Source: Segatella copri
Lineage (GTDB): Bacteria; Bacteroidota; Bacteroidia; Bacteroidales; Bacteroidaceae
Direction of reading: 5' to 3'
NCBI RefSeq assembly: GCF_026015295.1
Contig: NZ_JAPDUW010000001.1
Location: 434,001 to 498,000, forward strand
DNA length: 64,000 bases
Shown here: piece after piece, positions 53,949 to 63,413 of the stretch
How the letters are laid out: the number at the start of each line of letters is the position of its first letter
How positions within the stretch are numbered: position 1 is the first letter of the stretch
Made by a program: the position numbers and the translations under genes
Notes under the pieces: model-generated
What the model saw: only the letters and a program-made list of their open reading frames with translations
The model's database searches: none
Told to the model about the DNA's origin: nothing

Positions 53949-54192
53949 CGCCCTGAAAGGGCAGAAGCTCCTAGCCCAGGGCAGCGCCCTGGGTAATCAA
54001 GGACGCAAGCCTGTCGCCCTGTAAGGGCAAAAGCTTTAAAACTCCAGGCAAAACATAAGGCTTTTGCCCTTACAGGGCGCCTTGCTGATTGCTATTATAC
54101 CCAGGGCGCTGCCCTGGGCTAGGAGCTTCTGCCCTTTCAGGGCGTGTGGGACAAAAGCAGGGATTGCCTTACTTCTGCCCTTTTAGGGCGTG
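53949..54192. repeat. nested palindromic element, 47-bp perfect outer arms
   Basis: Outer arms 53949-53995 and 54098-54144 are perfect 47-bp reverse complements. Inner arms 54015-54034 and 54060-54079 are perfect over 20 bp. All are built from CGCCCTGWAAGGGCA-type units, with a further single unit at about 54175-54192. The remainder of the 372-bp gap (53884-54255) holds no gene. It resembles REP/BIME-like or MITE-like dispersed elements and could form a large cruciform or RNA structure. Confidence 0.85.
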
Positions 54193-54255
54193 CTGCTTCT
54201 TGGAACTTTTGGGTCTTCAGCCCGTATTTGAACCAACTGCGAGACTTCAATTCCG

Positions 54256-54522
54256 TTATTTCATGTAGTCCTTGTAGTATTCGTTTTTGTAGTCGAATGA
54301 CTCTGGCGAGTTGATGCCTTTAGTCATGGCTGCAATTCTTGGATCTATAACTAATTCAGCCTTGGTTATTTTCTTAGTCTTTGTCTTGTTGGGAGACACA
54401 GCCTTGTTAGGAGACAGTATTTTCTTCAGTGCTTTGACAGCCTTGCTTATTGTCTCGTAATCCTCGTTGGCAATTATGTTGACGAGTGATTGATATTCTG
54501 TTTGTAACTCTAATGTTGTCAT
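54256..54522 (-). CDS. 88-aa hypothetical protein
   Basis: Not recognised. Helical N-terminal half (ELQTEYQSLVNIIANEDYET, then KAVKALKKIL), a Lys/Thr/Pro-rich linker with a duplicated SPNKAVSPNKT, and a C-terminal acidic/aromatic tail SFDYKNEYYKDYMK. Size and layout resemble antitoxins, but no toxin gene is adjacent; it follows the Rpn nuclease gene by 59 bp on the same strand. Confidence 0.55.
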   Translation of the reverse strand: MTTLELQTEYQSLVNIIANEDYETISKAVKALKKILSPNKAVSPNKTKTKKITKAELVIDPRIAAMTKGINSPESFDYKNEYYKDYMK

Positions 54523-54581
54523 AATTAAAAAAAAACTAAGACATGTTGTTGCTGTTATTTTCAGCTCAGCAAATAAGTAAT

Positions 54582-55451
54582 CTATATTTCTGCTTTTAGC
54601 TGCAGTATATGTTCCGCCGACAGCCCGGTTATTTCCTTTACCGTCGCTTCATCTATGCCCTTTGCCAGCATCTTTCTGGCAATCTCAAGACTTCTTTCTT
54701 CCTTGCCTTCGGCTATACCTTCACGCTTGGCGGTGTCTACGGAATTCTTGATGTCGCGATATGCCATCTTGCTGGTTTCGTACTCCCTCATTTCCTGCGG
54801 AGTGAACTTGGCTATCTCGGCTTCCTCGAAGAGACGGTCGAAGACTTTGTCGCACAGCTCTTTAGGGCGCTGGGTAAGCTTATAGAGGTTCTTCAGTGCA
54901 TAGAGCCACTTCTCGTAGAGCGTATCCAGTTCTTCCAGGGGTTTGTTGAACTTAGAAATCTCTACATAGATATATTCGAGTTTGTCGTAAAATACTTTGT
55001 GGGTAGCTGTGTCGCATAACTGCACATGATGGCGGATTTTCTCCTTGTCGAAAGCATCCTCGTTCATGTTGAAGTTGAGCAGGGCAACGGTATAGATATG
55101 ATTGAGTTTGAAATCCCATTCATTTCCCTTGGGTGCCTGTTCGCGAATCGGGAAAGTAGAGTAGAAAAGGGCGCGATCCTTGAAATACGTCTGGTACGCA
55201 TTCTGCATTTCTACGATGAACTTCTCGCCGTTTTCGCCTTCGCAATATACATCAAAAATGGCTCTGCGGTCGGTATATACATCTCCCACGTGCTCCGGGT
55301 TCAGATACGACACGTCCTTCACAACCTGTCTGCCATTAAACAAGCTGTTGAGGAAGCAAATGAGTAATTCCTTATTCATTGCCGTTCCAAAAATTCGCTT
55401 GAAACCGAAGTCGGTCAGCAAGCTGATGTATCTTTCTTCTGCCTGTTTCAT
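54582..55451 (-). CDS. Rpn-family PD-(D/E)XK nuclease / putative transposase
   Basis: 289 residues. The N-terminal TDFGFKRIFGTAMNKELLICFL and the catalytic core RRAIFDVYCEGENGEKFIVEMQ (Asp...Glu-x-Gln) match the PDDEXK_2 / Rpn recombination-promoting nuclease family. The C-terminal third is charged and helical (KREGIAEGKEERSLEIARKM), as usual. Members promote recA-independent recombination or act in DNA mobility or defence. A -7 box is at 55548-55555 (TATCTTTG on minus). It lies among repeats in the accessory region. Confidence 0.9.
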   Translation of the reverse strand: MKQAEERYISLLTDFGFKRIFGTAMNKELLICFLNSLFNGRQVVKDVSYLNPEHVGDVYTDRRAIFDVYCEGENGEKFIVEMQNAYQTYFKDRALFYSTFPIREQAPKGNEWDFKLNHIYTVALLNFNMNEDAFDKEKIRHHVQLCDTATHKVFYDKLEYIYVEISKFNKPLEELDTLYEKWLYALKNLYKLTQRPKELCDKVFDRLFEEAEIAKFTPQEMREYETSKMAYRDIKNSVDTAKREGIAEGKEERSLEIARKMLAKGIDEATVKEITGLSAEHILQLKAEI

Positions 55452-55547
55452 ACGCGATTCATTTAAATTAATACTTTTGCAAAGATTATGTCAGTGAGTG
55501 CAATGAAAGCTTGCTTTCGAATTGCCGAGCGCCGTACAATCTTCTGC

Positions 55548-55555
55548 AAAGATAC
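55548..55555 (-). promoter_or_regulatory. -7 element of the Rpn gene
   Basis: CAAAGATA on the plus strand reads TATCTTTG toward the Rpn gene, about 100 bp before its start codon. Apart from this box and the 22-bp repeats, 55452-55954 shows nothing I can support as a gene. Confidence 0.5.
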
Positions 55556-55711
55556 GCTGAAAATTTGTAACTTCCAAATTTTTAGGCAATTTTTTTGCAT
55601 TGGGGAATAGAGAAAAATAAATCTACTGGAACGCCTTGTAGAATTTGTGCCTTTTCCTTGAATACCTTGATGTTATGGTGTATTGTTTGCTTGAAATTGG
55701 AGTGAGGCTTA

Positions 55712-55821
55712 CTTCAATAGTCAACGAATATTATTTCAGTGACTAACGAAGGCTGTTTCAGTGACTAACGAAGGCTATTTCAGTAAGAACAGGAGACTGT
55801 TCCAGTGAGAATAGCTTTCTG
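55712..55821. repeat. five degenerate 22-bp tandem repeats
   Basis: Contiguous 22-bp units at 55712, 55734, 55756, 55778 and 55800. The second and third differ only at the last base (TTTCAGTGACTAACGAAGGC plus two bases); the outer ones are more diverged but keep a TTYCARTRA-type start. They lie 130 bp upstream of the GIN-domain gene. Confidence 0.8.
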
Positions 55822-55954
55822 TTGCACTTTTTTTTCTGCATTTTTTCTCTTTCCCTGCAACCTTTCGGGTTTCTTTTGCGTCTAACCATCAGATTTCTGA
55901 AACAGAACGGTTTTCGGTATATCACGTATTTAGAAACATAAAATTAGAAATGAT

Positions 55955-56821
55955 ATGAAGAAATTATGTATTTGGGCGGTGGCTGCCGCTTTGTTCTTAG
56001 CCCCAATGGGCTTGAGTTCTTGCAGTATGGGATCTTCTGCCAGTGAAATGAAGGGAAGTCTCAACTTTACGCAGGATGATTTGACCGAGAAGCCTTTCAG
56101 GGCTATCGACGTGGATGTGATTGCCAGCGTTTATTATACCCAGAACAATGGCGATGAATGCAGCGTTCGATTGGATTACTCTGCCATCAAGGATGCTGAG
56201 TTCGTACAGAAACTCAAGGAGAAACTCAAGGTGGTTTATCGTGACGGCGAGGTGAAGATCGGACTCAACGGAAAACTCAAGGTGCCTGCCGTTTGTAACT
56301 CTGAAAAGAATAGACTCAAGATTTATATCACCAGTCCTGACCTGGTGAAGATTACACAGGAAGGCGTGGGTTCATTCTATGCCAAGACGATTAATAGCGA
56401 CCGCCTGAAAATCGATAACGAGGGTGTAGGCTCTGTCAAGATTGGGAAGATTCTTGCCAACAAACTGGAGGTAACCAACGAGGGTGTTGGCTCGGTAAAT
56501 ATCGATGATGTGGCTGGAGATGATATGAACATTGATAACGAAGGCGTAGGCTCTGTGAAAATCTCTAAGATTGAGATGGGAAGTGTGAAACTGGATAATG
56601 AGGGCGTAGGATCTGTTAATCTGGGAATGTTTAAGGGCGGCAGTCTGATTATCAAGAACGAAGGTGTGGGCAGCGTGAAAGCCAAGGTTGACTGCCAAAG
56701 TGTAAACGCTACATCCGAGGGCGTTGGCGGAGTTAACTTGAGCGGTGTAACCCGTCAGTACAATAAGAAAAAAGGTGGAATCGGAGGAATTTCTGATGGC
56801 GGATTGACTGTAAGAAAGTAA
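55955..56821 (+). CDS. GIN-domain (DUF2807) lipoprotein with NEGVGSV repeats
   Basis: 288 residues. Lipobox GLSSC (Cys23). The DUF2807/GIN domain (about 38-286) begins with FRAIDVDVIASVYYTQ and folds as a right-handed beta-helix or solenoid in known relatives. From about residue 125 a 20-residue unit recurs six to seven times around NEGVGSV. It is probably a surface or periplasmic anchored protein of unknown role. A broken copy of its 5' end lies 3 kb upstream at 52852. Confidence 0.85.
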   Translation: MKKLCIWAVAAALFLAPMGLSSCSMGSSASEMKGSLNFTQDDLTEKPFRAIDVDVIASVYYTQNNGDECSVRLDYSAIKDAEFVQKLKEKLKVVYRDGEVKIGLNGKLKVPAVCNSEKNRLKIYITSPDLVKITQEGVGSFYAKTINSDRLKIDNEGVGSVKIGKILANKLEVTNEGVGSVNIDDVAGDDMNIDNEGVGSVKISKIEMGSVKLDNEGVGSVNLGMFKGGSLIIKNEGVGSVKAKVDCQSVNATSEGVGGVNLSGVTRQYNKKKGGIGGISDGGLTVRK

Positions 56822-56865
56822 CGTAAGTTGTTGAAAAACAGAAAATAAAGTGGTTAAGAATTAGT

Positions 56866-56904
56866 GCGGAAAATTTTCAAAAAATCATTTTGAAAATTTT
56901 CCGC
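56866..56904. terminator. bidirectional terminator, 17-bp arms
   Basis: GCGGAAAATTTTCAAAA (56866-56882) pairs perfectly with 56888-56904. It sits between the GIN gene (plus) and the DUF5020 gene (minus). Confidence 0.85.
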
Positions 56905-56921
56905 AGCTAAGAAATTCGTAA

Positions 56922-57701
56922 TTAGAAGTCCCACTTTACACCGAGGCAAGGGCGAACCATCCAGCCGGCATTGCTGCCGAAGTTGTGGCTGATTTCTACC
57001 TCGCTACCTACGCTCAGGTTCTCGCAGCCGAAGTGCTGACCTACATTATACCAGAGCTGTGGCTCAGTAGTGAAGACGGTGTGCTCAGGAGTATAGGCTA
57101 CTTCGCCATTCTTGTCGAGCTTCACGTTTCCATCCTTGTCAAGCATACTTACGTGATTCTCCCACCAGAAATCTGCGAAACCGCTAAAGTTCAATCCCTT
57201 TAATCCAAAGATGTCTTTGCATCCCCAAACAGCAGTAAACTGCATCGGTACGTTCTGGTCGGTCTTGCGGATAGTCTTGTAGAGTGCCTGGAGTGTCAAG
57301 GTGTTCTTGAAACTCTTGTCGTGCATGAAATACTCCACACCGAAGAGCCAGGCATTGTTGATAGGGTAGTTCTTGGTAATACCACCATTATACTCTACGT
57401 GGAGGCTCCAGTTCTTCATTGGGCTGTTCTGCCAGAAGTTCAATGCACGTGAAATCTCTGTGTAGGTACCACCCTGTGCCACGTTTGGACTGCTGGTGTC
57501 CATCTTGTCGTAATTGAAGTCGTGGTCTACAAAGAAATAAGTGTTACCCCATTTGTCCTGCTTGAACATTTCGAGTGTGAGGGTAACAAACTTGCGGTCA
57601 CTGCCGAAGTCGTAGAAAACTTGGGCGTTGGTCTGTGCTAAAGTTTTGCTCGCAGGGAGCAACGCAAGTGCCATGAGCAGTAGGCTTTTCATCTTTTTCA
57701 T
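56922..57701 (-). CDS. DUF5020-family, Tsx-like outer-membrane protein
   Basis: 259 residues from the ATG at 57701 (MKKMKSLLLMALALLPASKT signal); an ATG at 57692 is possible. The mature part is a 12-strand-type barrel pattern (AQVFYDFGSDRKFVTLTLEM, WGNTYFFVDHDFNYD, YTEISRALNFW) ending GVKWDF with a terminal Phe. DUF5020 is related to Tsx nucleoside-specific channels. It could work with the nucleoside-type MFS carrier at 16104, but they are not linked. Confidence 0.78.
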   Translation of the reverse strand: MKKMKSLLLMALALLPASKTLAQTNAQVFYDFGSDRKFVTLTLEMFKQDKWGNTYFFVDHDFNYDKMDTSSPNVAQGGTYTEISRALNFWQNSPMKNWSLHVEYNGGITKNYPINNAWLFGVEYFMHDKSFKNTLTLQALYKTIRKTDQNVPMQFTAVWGCKDIFGLKGLNFSGFADFWWENHVSMLDKDGNVKLDKNGEVAYTPEHTVFTTEPQLWYNVGQHFGCENLSVGSEVEISHNFGSNAGWMVRPCLGVKWDF

Positions 57702-57741
57702 AAATTTTTTCTTTTCTTTATTATTTATTAAATGAAACAAA

Positions 57742-57768
57742 AAACTGCGGACGGAAGGCCCGCAGTTT
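57742..57768 (-). terminator. glyA terminator
   Basis: AAACTGCGG (57742-57750) pairs with CCGCAGTTT (57760-57768), with an A-run at 57738-57741 giving the U-run on the minus strand. Confidence 0.8.
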
Positions 57769-57791
57769 GTAATTATATTTATCCGTAACGA

Positions 57792-59072
57792 TTAGTATGC
57801 GAAGAGAGGGTAATCCTTCATTGTAGCATTCACCTTTTCGCGAACGCGGGCAATGACCTTCTCGTCCTCAGGAGCATTCAGAACCTCCTCGATGAGTTCG
57901 GCAATGAGGTGCATCATATCTTCCTTGGCGCCACGTGTGGTCATGGCTGCTGTACCCAGGCGGATACCTGATGTCTGGAAGGCAGAACGGCTGTCGAATG
58001 GAACCATGTTCTTGTTGACTGTGATGTCGGCTGCAACCAGCGCATTCTCAGCGACTTTACCTGTGAGATCTGGATATTTACTTCGGAGGTCTACGAGCAT
58101 AGAATGGTTGTCTGTACCACCGCTCACGATAGCGAATCCGCGACCGATGAGGTCATCTGCGAGTACGGCTGCATTCTTCTTTACCTGAGTAGCATACTCC
58201 TTCCATGAAGGCTGCAGATTCTCATTGAAGGCTACTGCCTTTGCCGCGATGACGTGCTCCAGCGGACCACCCTGCTGACCTGGGAATACGGCAGAATTCA
58301 AGAGCATGCTCATCTTCTTAACCTCGCCCTTCTTGGTAGTCAAACCCCATGGGTTGTCAAAATCTTTGCCCATCAGAATGATACCGCCACGAGGGCCACG
58401 GAGGGTCTTGTGAGTAGTAGAAGTAACGATGTGCGCATACTTCAATGGGTTGTCGAGCAGACCGGCTGCAATCAGACCTGCAGGGTGAGCCATATCGATC
58501 ATGAGGAGAGCGCCTACCTCATCGGCAATCTTGCGCATGCGGGCATAATCCCACTCGCGGCTATAAGCGCTACCACCACCGATAATCAGTTTTGGTTTGT
58601 GCTCAAGAGCCAGTTTCTCCATCTCGTCGTAGTCTACACGGCCAGTCTCCTTGTTCAGGTTGTAACCGATAGGGTTGTAGAGAATACCGGATGTATTGAC
58701 GTGGCTACCATGAGAGAGGTGGCCGCCGTGGTCGAGGTTCAAGCCCATGAAGGTATCACCTGGCTTCAATACGGCAAGCAGAACAGCAGCGTTAGCCTGC
58801 GCACCAGAGTGAGGCTGTACGTTGGCATACTCAGCACCGAACACCTTCTTTACACGCTCGATGGCGAGGTTCTCTACGATGTCAACTACCTGGCATCCGC
58901 CATAATAACGTTTGCCTGGCAGACCCTCGGCATACTTGTTAGTAAGGTAAGAACCCATAGCGTTCATCACCTCGTCACTCACGAAATTCTCAGAAGCGAT
59001 AAGCTCCATACCTTTCAGCTGGCGCTGATGTTCTCTTTCGATTAAGTCGAAAATCTCTTGATCTTTTACCAT
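57792..59072 (-). CDS. glyA: serine hydroxymethyltransferase
   Basis: 426 residues. PLP enzyme motifs: [28 protein letters not shown], and the PLP-lysine segment [15 protein letters not shown]. It converts serine and THF to glycine and 5,10-methylene-THF. With fhs in the same window it covers the main one-carbon inputs. Promoter box at 59115-59122; terminator at 57742-57768. Confidence 0.98.
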   Translation of the reverse strand: MVKDQEIFDLIEREHQRQLKGMELIASENFVSDEVMNAMGSYLTNKYAEGLPGKRYYGGCQVVDIVENLAIERVKKVFGAEYANVQPHSGAQANAAVLLAVLKPGDTFMGLNLDHGGHLSHGSHVNTSGILYNPIGYNLNKETGRVDYDEMEKLALEHKPKLIIGGGSAYSREWDYARMRKIADEVGALLMIDMAHPAGLIAAGLLDNPLKYAHIVTSTTHKTLRGPRGGIILMGKDFDNPWGLTTKKGEVKKMSMLLNSAVFPGQQGGPLEHVIAAKAVAFNENLQPSWKEYATQVKKNAAVLADDLIGRGFAIVSGGTDNHSMLVDLRSKYPDLTGKVAENALVAADITVNKNMVPFDSRSAFQTSGIRLGTAAMTTRGAKEDMMHLIAELIEEVLNAPEDEKVIARVREKVNATMKDYPLFAY

Positions 59073-59114
59073 TTCCCTTTACTTTTTATGGTTGATGTTT
59101 AATGAAATCGGATG

Positions 59115-59122
59115 CAAAAATA
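59115..59122 (-). promoter_or_regulatory. glyA -7 element
   Basis: CAAAAATA on the plus strand reads TATTTTTG toward glyA, 43 bp upstream of its start. Confidence 0.6.
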
Positions 59123-59204
59123 AGCAATATCTCTCAAACTACCAAATAAATCGTAACATTTTGAGTGATATTGCTTACTTTTTGTTATAAACTACCTGTT
59201 TTTA

Positions 59205-59669
59205 TTACTTGCAGAGCTCTACTTTGCCCAATTGCTGCTCTTTGTCGCAGTAGTGGCAACGTACGATACCGAGCACTTTGTCTACGGTATGGAAGAGGGT
59301 CTGCATAGGCTCGTTGTTGGTGATGCACTTAGGGTTGTTGCACTTTACGATGCCCTTCAGCGTATCAGGAGTCTTGACGGTCTTCTTTTCTACGATTTCG
59401 TAGTCTTTGATGATACTCAGTCCGATGTTAGGCGCAACGACAGAGAGTCGGTTGATTTCCTCATCGGTAAAATACTTGTTGGCAACCTTGATGATGCCCT
59501 TCTTGCCAATCTTCTTGCTTGGCAGGTTGTAGCCGATAGTAACAGGAGTCTCCATCTTCTCCAACTGGAGCAGATTTACTACCTGATAGGTCTTTTCGGC
59601 TGGTATATGGTCGATTACGGTACCGTTCTCGATAGCCGCAACCACTAATTGACTTTTATTGTTTCCCAT
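59205..59669 (-). CDS. pyrI: aspartate carbamoyltransferase regulatory chain
   Basis: 154 residues from [10 protein letters not shown] at 59669, the normal length (E. coli 153). The longer open frame upstream is only translated heptamer repeat. N-terminal nucleotide-binding domain ([20 protein letters not shown]), C-terminal zinc domain with four Cys (CNNPKC and CHYC). It binds CTP/ATP and controls PyrB allosterically. It follows pyrB after a 175-bp gap filled with repeats. Confidence 0.96.
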   Translation of the reverse strand: MGNNKSQLVVAAIENGTVIDHIPAEKTYQVVNLLQLEKMETPVTIGYNLPSKKIGKKGIIKVANKYFTDEEINRLSVVAPNIGLSIIKDYEIVEKKTVKTPDTLKGIVKCNNPKCITNNEPMQTLFHTVDKVLGIVRCHYCDKEQQLGKVELCK

Positions 59670-59683
59670 CTCTTTTTTTTTTA

Positions 59684-59851
59684 ATGTTGAGTGTTGAATG
59701 TTGAGTGTTGAGTGTTGAATGTTGAGTGTTGAATGTTGAGTGTTGAGTGAGGCTTGCGCCCTTGAGGGCCATGTTAGGTGTCCGTTAGGCAACTTAACAT
59801 TCAACATTCAACATTCAACATTATTCAATATTCAACATTCAACATTATTCA
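59684..59851. repeat. heptamer arrays in inverted orientation between pyrB and pyrI
   Basis: Nine contiguous RTGTTGA heptamers at 59684-59746, and about seven ACATTCA-type units (two expanded to ten bases) in opposite orientation at 59797-59851. They face each other across a 50-bp centre, so the pyrBI mRNA can fold into a long A-U-rich stem. The second array reaches into the last codons of pyrB and the first ends 15 bp before the pyrI start. Confidence 0.9.
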
Positions 59852-60792
59852 ATTATGCTTTTATCGTTTTTCACATCATCGAGCGAGATGCCGAGGCAGT
59901 GGCAGAAGATAGCCTCACGCGCATAGAGGCCGTTCTGAGCCTGCTGGATATAGTATGCATGTGGATCATCATCTACATCGTAAGCAATTTCGTTCACGCG
60001 TGGCAGCGGATGCATGATCTTCATGTTTTCCTTCGCCTTGCAGAGCATGTCACGCTTCAGGATATACACGTTCTTTACGCGCTCATACTCCATCAGGTCG
60101 CTGAAACGCTCCTTCTGTACACGGGTCATGTAGAGGATGTCGGCACCTGCAATCACATCTTCGTTAAAGTCCTCGTGCTCAACATATTTAATGTTGTGCT
60201 CCTTGCAGTAGAGTTTGTACTCTTCTGGCATGGCGAGTTCCTTAGGTGCGATGAAATGGAAGGTAGGATTGAAGTGGCGCATAGCTGTGATAAGTGAGTG
60301 AACGGTGCGGCCATATTTGAGGTCACCCACAAGATAGATGTTCAAGTTCTCCAGGGTACCCTGGGTCTTGTAGATAGAGTAGAGGTCGAGCAGGCACTGT
60401 GAAGGATGCATGTGAGCGCCGTCGCCTGCATTTACGATAGGCACTGGTGCTACCTCACTGGCATACTGGGCTGCTCCCTCGATGAAATGGCGCATGGCGA
60501 TTACATCGGCATAGTTGCTTACCATCAGGATGGTATCCTTGAGGGTCTCACCCTTGGTGGTACTGGATGTCTTGGCATCAGAGAAACCAATGACACGGGC
60601 ACCAAGACGGTTGGCAGCGGTTTGGAAACTGAGTTGGGTACGAGTAGATGGCTCGAAGAAAAGGGTCGCTACGACCTTTCCCTTCAACAACTCCCTGTTC
60701 GGGTGCTTTTCGAACTCTTGCGCCATTTCCAGGAGGTACATGATTTTCTCCTTGGAAAGGTCAGCAATGGTCACAAAATTATGTTTTTCCAT
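59845..60792 (-). CDS. pyrB: aspartate carbamoyltransferase catalytic chain
   Basis: 315 residues from [13 protein letters not shown] at 60792; longer starts would pass through the promoter. Carbamoyl-phosphate motif [15 protein letters not shown], then [27 protein letters not shown], and the C-terminal HPLPRVNEI. It makes carbamoyl-aspartate in pyrimidine synthesis. Together with pyrI here and pyrG at 4092, the window carries three pyrimidine genes. Promoter box on the minus strand at 60833-60826. Confidence 0.97.
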   Translation of the reverse strand: MEKHNFVTIADLSKEKIMYLLEMAQEFEKHPNRELLKGKVVATLFFEPSTRTQLSFQTAANRLGARVIGFSDAKTSSTTKGETLKDTILMVSNYADVIAMRHFIEGAAQYASEVAPVPIVNAGDGAHMHPSQCLLDLYSIYKTQGTLENLNIYLVGDLKYGRTVHSLITAMRHFNPTFHFIAPKELAMPEEYKLYCKEHNIKYVEHEDFNEDVIAGADILYMTRVQKERFSDLMEYERVKNVYILKRDMLCKAKENMKIMHPLPRVNEIAYDVDDDPHAYYIQQAQNGLYAREAIFCHCLGISLDDVKNDKSIIE

Positions 60793-60825
60793 TTGAAATT
60801 TGATTGAATGTTCTAAAATCGCCCA

Positions 60826-60884
60826 CAAAGTTACATAAAAAATCTGATTTATGTGCGATAAGTCAAAACTTTTATGTAATTTTG
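60826..60884. promoter_or_regulatory. divergent promoters, pyrBI and class A PBP
   Basis: TAACTTTG on the minus strand (60833-60826) serves pyrB. TAATTTTG (60877-60884) serves the PBP gene at 60908. No pyrimidine attenuator hairpin is visible before pyrB. Confidence 0.65.
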
Positions 60885-60907
60885 CACAAATATTTAAAGA
60901 AATAGTG

Positions 60908-63238
60908 ATGAGAAAGCGATTTATACATATTTTATGGGCTGTTTTCGGCACTGGAATACTCATGGTAATTCTTGCCTTTGTTGCCATCTGGTTTGGAATG
61001 ATTGGCTACATGCCCGACATCGAGGATCTGCAGAATCCTATCAACAGATTTGCCACCCAGGTTTACTCTGCCGATGGCAAGGTGCTTGGTACGTGGAACC
61101 TGAATAAGGAGAACCGTATCGTGATTCCTTACAAGAAAATGTCACCTTATTTAATTAAGGCACTGGTGGCTACTGAGGATGAGCGATTCTATGAGCATTC
61201 AGGTATCGACTTCCGTGCACTGGGACGTGCCATCGTCAAGCGTGGTATCCTGGGACAGACTAATGCGGGTGGTGGAAGTACCATCACGCAGCAGCTCGCC
61301 AAGCAGCTTTATTCTGAGAAGGCAGGCAGTACGATGGAACGATTGTTGCAGAAGCCGATAGAGTGGGTGATTGCGGTGAAGCTGGAACGCTATTATACCA
61401 AAGAGGAGATTCTGGCTCTCTATCTCAATTACTTCGATTTCCTGCACAATGCTGTAGGAATCAAGACGGCGGCCAATACCTATTTTAATAAGGAACCGAA
61501 GAATCTGACCCTCTGTGAGTCGGCAACGCTCATCGGACTGTGCAAGAATCCGTCGCTCTTCAATCCGGTTCGCTATCCGGAGAGAGCGAGGGAGCGCAGA
61601 AATGTGGTTCTTTCGCAGATGGTGAAGGCGGGATATCTGAGCCGGGGCGAGTATAGCCAGTGTGCTGCTGAGCCGCTGACACTCAATTTCCACCGTACCG
61701 ACCATAAGGACGGTTCGGCTACTTATCTGCGTGAGTTCCTTCGCCAGTATATGATGGCTAAGCGTCCGGAGCGTAGTGATTATCCATCCTGGAACCGTGC
61801 CCAGTTTGTGGTGGATTCTATCCAGTGGGAGAATGATCCGCTCTATGGATGGTGCAACAAGAACTATAAGAAGGATGGTTCGCCATATAATGTATACAGT
61901 GATGGACTGAAGGTGTTTACAACTATCGATAGCCGTATACAGCAGTATGCGGAAGAGGCTATGTATCAGCATGTAGCCCGCTATCTGCAGCCTCGCTTCA
62001 GTGCAGAGATAGCCCGCAAACCAAGCTCGCCATACAGCGATAAGCTGACACCGAAACAGATTAAGAGTATACTGAACCGCAGTATCACCCAGAGTGAGCG
62101 TTACCGTACGATGAAGGCTGCGGGATATTCTGAGGATGAAATCAAGGCGGCATTCCGCAAGAAGCAGGAGATGACCGTATTTACCTATCATGGTGATATT
62201 GATACGCTGATGAGTCCGCTCGATTCTATCCGTTATTATAAGAGTTTTCTGCGTAGCGGTTTTATGAGCATGGATCCTAAGACGGGTGCTGTGAAGGCGT
62301 ATGTGGGTGGATTGGATTATACTCATTTCATGTATGATATGGTAAGTCTGGGACGCCGGCAGGTGGGTTCTACCATCAAGCCATTCCTTTACAGTCTGGC
62401 GATGTCTAACGGCTTCCAGCCTTGTGATCTGGCGCCTAACCGTCAGCAGACCTATATGGTGGCTGGTCGTCCGTGGACGCCTCGCAATGCCAACCATTCA
62501 CGTGCCGGACAGATGGTTCCGCTGAGTTGGGGATTGGCACAGAGTAGCAACTGGGTGAGTGCTTATCTGATGAGTAAGCTCAATCCGCAGCAGTTCGTAC
62601 AGATGTTGCGCGACTTCGGCATCAACAATCCTGATATCCATGCATCCATGAGTCTCTGTCTGGGACCATGTGAGGTAAGTGTCAGCGAGATGGTGAGCGC
62701 TTATACCGTATTTGCCAACCACGGCATCCGTACTGCTCCAATGTTTGTGAGCCGTATCGAGGATAATGAAGGTAATACGATTGCTACCTTCCAGCCACGT
62801 ATGAACGAGGTGATCAGTGCCGATAATGCCATGAAGATGCTTACCATGCTGATGGGCGTTGTGGATAATGGTACGGCAGGAAGACTGCGCTACCGTTATA
62901 ACCTGGAAGGACAGATTGGCGCCAAGACCGGTACTACCAATAACAACAGCGACGGTTGGTTTATCGGCTTTACTCCACAACTCGTAAGTGGCTGCTGGGT
63001 AGGTGGTGAGGAGCGTGATATCCACTTCGATTCCATGAGTATGGGTCAGGGTGCTACCATGGCTTTGCCTATCTGGGCGATATTCATGAAGAAGGTTTAT
63101 GCCGACCCGTCGCTGGGTATCAGTCCTGCTATCAAGTTCGATTTGCCGGAAGACTACAATCCTTGTTCCCGCAAGGCAGCCGAACAGGATGACTTTGAGG
63201 AAGTAGGAGGTGGCAGCATCGACGAAGTTTTCGAATAA
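60908..63238 (+). CDS. penicillin-binding protein 1A-type transglycosylase/transpeptidase
   Basis: 776 residues from the ATG at 60908. N-terminal membrane helix (about 6-30), glycosyltransferase family 51 domain ([33 protein letters not shown]), then a transpeptidase domain with STIK, SSN and [13 protein letters not shown] motifs. It polymerises and cross-links peptidoglycan in the periplasm. The region just after the TM resembles standard PBP1A. It ends with an acidic tail [16 protein letters not shown]. Confidence 0.95.
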   Translation: MRKRFIHILWAVFGTGILMVILAFVAIWFGMIGYMPDIEDLQNPINRFATQVYSADGKVLGTWNLNKENRIVIPYKKMSPYLIKALVATEDERFYEHSGIDFRALGRAIVKRGILGQTNAGGGSTITQQLAKQLYSEKAGSTMERLLQKPIEWVIAVKLERYYTKEEILALYLNYFDFLHNAVGIKTAANTYFNKEPKNLTLCESATLIGLCKNPSLFNPVRYPERARERRNVVLSQMVKAGYLSRGEYSQCAAEPLTLNFHRTDHKDGSATYLREFLRQYMMAKRPERSDYPSWNRAQFVVDSIQWENDPLYGWCNKNYKKDGSPYNVYSDGLKVFTTIDSRIQQYAEEAMYQHVARYLQPRFSAEIARKPSSPYSDKLTPKQIKSILNRSITQSERYRTMKAAGYSEDEIKAAFRKKQEMTVFTYHGDIDTLMSPLDSIRYYKSFLRSGFMSMDPKTGAVKAYVGGLDYTHFMYDMVSLGRRQVGSTIKPFLYSLAMSNGFQPCDLAPNRQQTYMVAGRPWTPRNANHSRAGQMVPLSWGLAQSSNWVSAYLMSKLNPQQFVQMLRDFGINNPDIHASMSLCLGPCEVSVSEMVSAYTVFANHGIRTAPMFVSRIEDNEGNTIATFQPRMNEVISADNAMKMLTMLMGVVDNGTAGRLRYRYNLEGQIGAKTGTTNNNSDGWFIGFTPQLVSGCWVGGEERDIHFDSMSMGQGATMALPIWAIFMKKVYADPSLGISPAIKFDLPEDYNPCSRKAAEQDDFEEVGGGSIDEVFE

Positions 63239-63247
63239 AAACCAAGG

Positions 63248-63299
63248 CATTCGCCATTTTTGCATGTATTTATTTTAAATAGTGCAAAAATGGCGAATG
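63248..63299 (+). terminator. terminator after PBP gene
   Basis: Perfect 17-bp arms 63248-63264 and 63283-63299 (CATTCGCCATTTTTGCA and its complement), followed by a T-rich stretch. Confidence 0.85.
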
Positions 63300-63327
63300 T
63301 TATTTGTTTATATGCATTTTTTTTTGT

Positions 63328-63383
63328 ATTTTTGCAGAGTTTTAGAACATGCATAGCCCGAATGATGTTTCTTCGGGTTTTTC
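63328..63383 (+). promoter_or_regulatory. pheT promoter with terminator-like leader and short reading frame
   Basis: TATTTTTG (63328-63335) starts a transcript. About 20 nt later CCCGAA (63358-63363) pairs with TTCGGG (63373-63378) and is followed by TTTTTC. A 13-codon frame (ATG 63350, peptide MHSPNDVSSGFSK, stop TAG) runs across the hairpin. The layout is that of an attenuator ahead of a tRNA-synthetase gene, although the peptide has only one Phe. Confidence 0.5.
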
Positions 63384-63413
63384 AAAATAGAAATAAAATA
63401 AAAAATCATTATA

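Noticed and set aside
55712..55821. CRISPR array
   Set aside because: The 22-bp units are contiguous with no spacers, and no cas genes are present. The same applies to the heptamers at 59684-59851.
59670..59807. N-terminal extension of pyrI
   Set aside because: The extra 46 residues are translated heptamer repeats (NIQHSTL-type); the start at 59669 gives the normal family length.
61199..62497. 432-codon open frame antisense to the PBP gene
   Set aside because: It lies wholly inside a gene with intact GT51 and transpeptidase motifs, its protein has low-complexity antisense character, and it has no promoter.
63328..63413. T-box leader for pheT
   Set aside because: The leader is far too short and lacks T-box sequence; T-boxes are not expected in Bacteroidetes.
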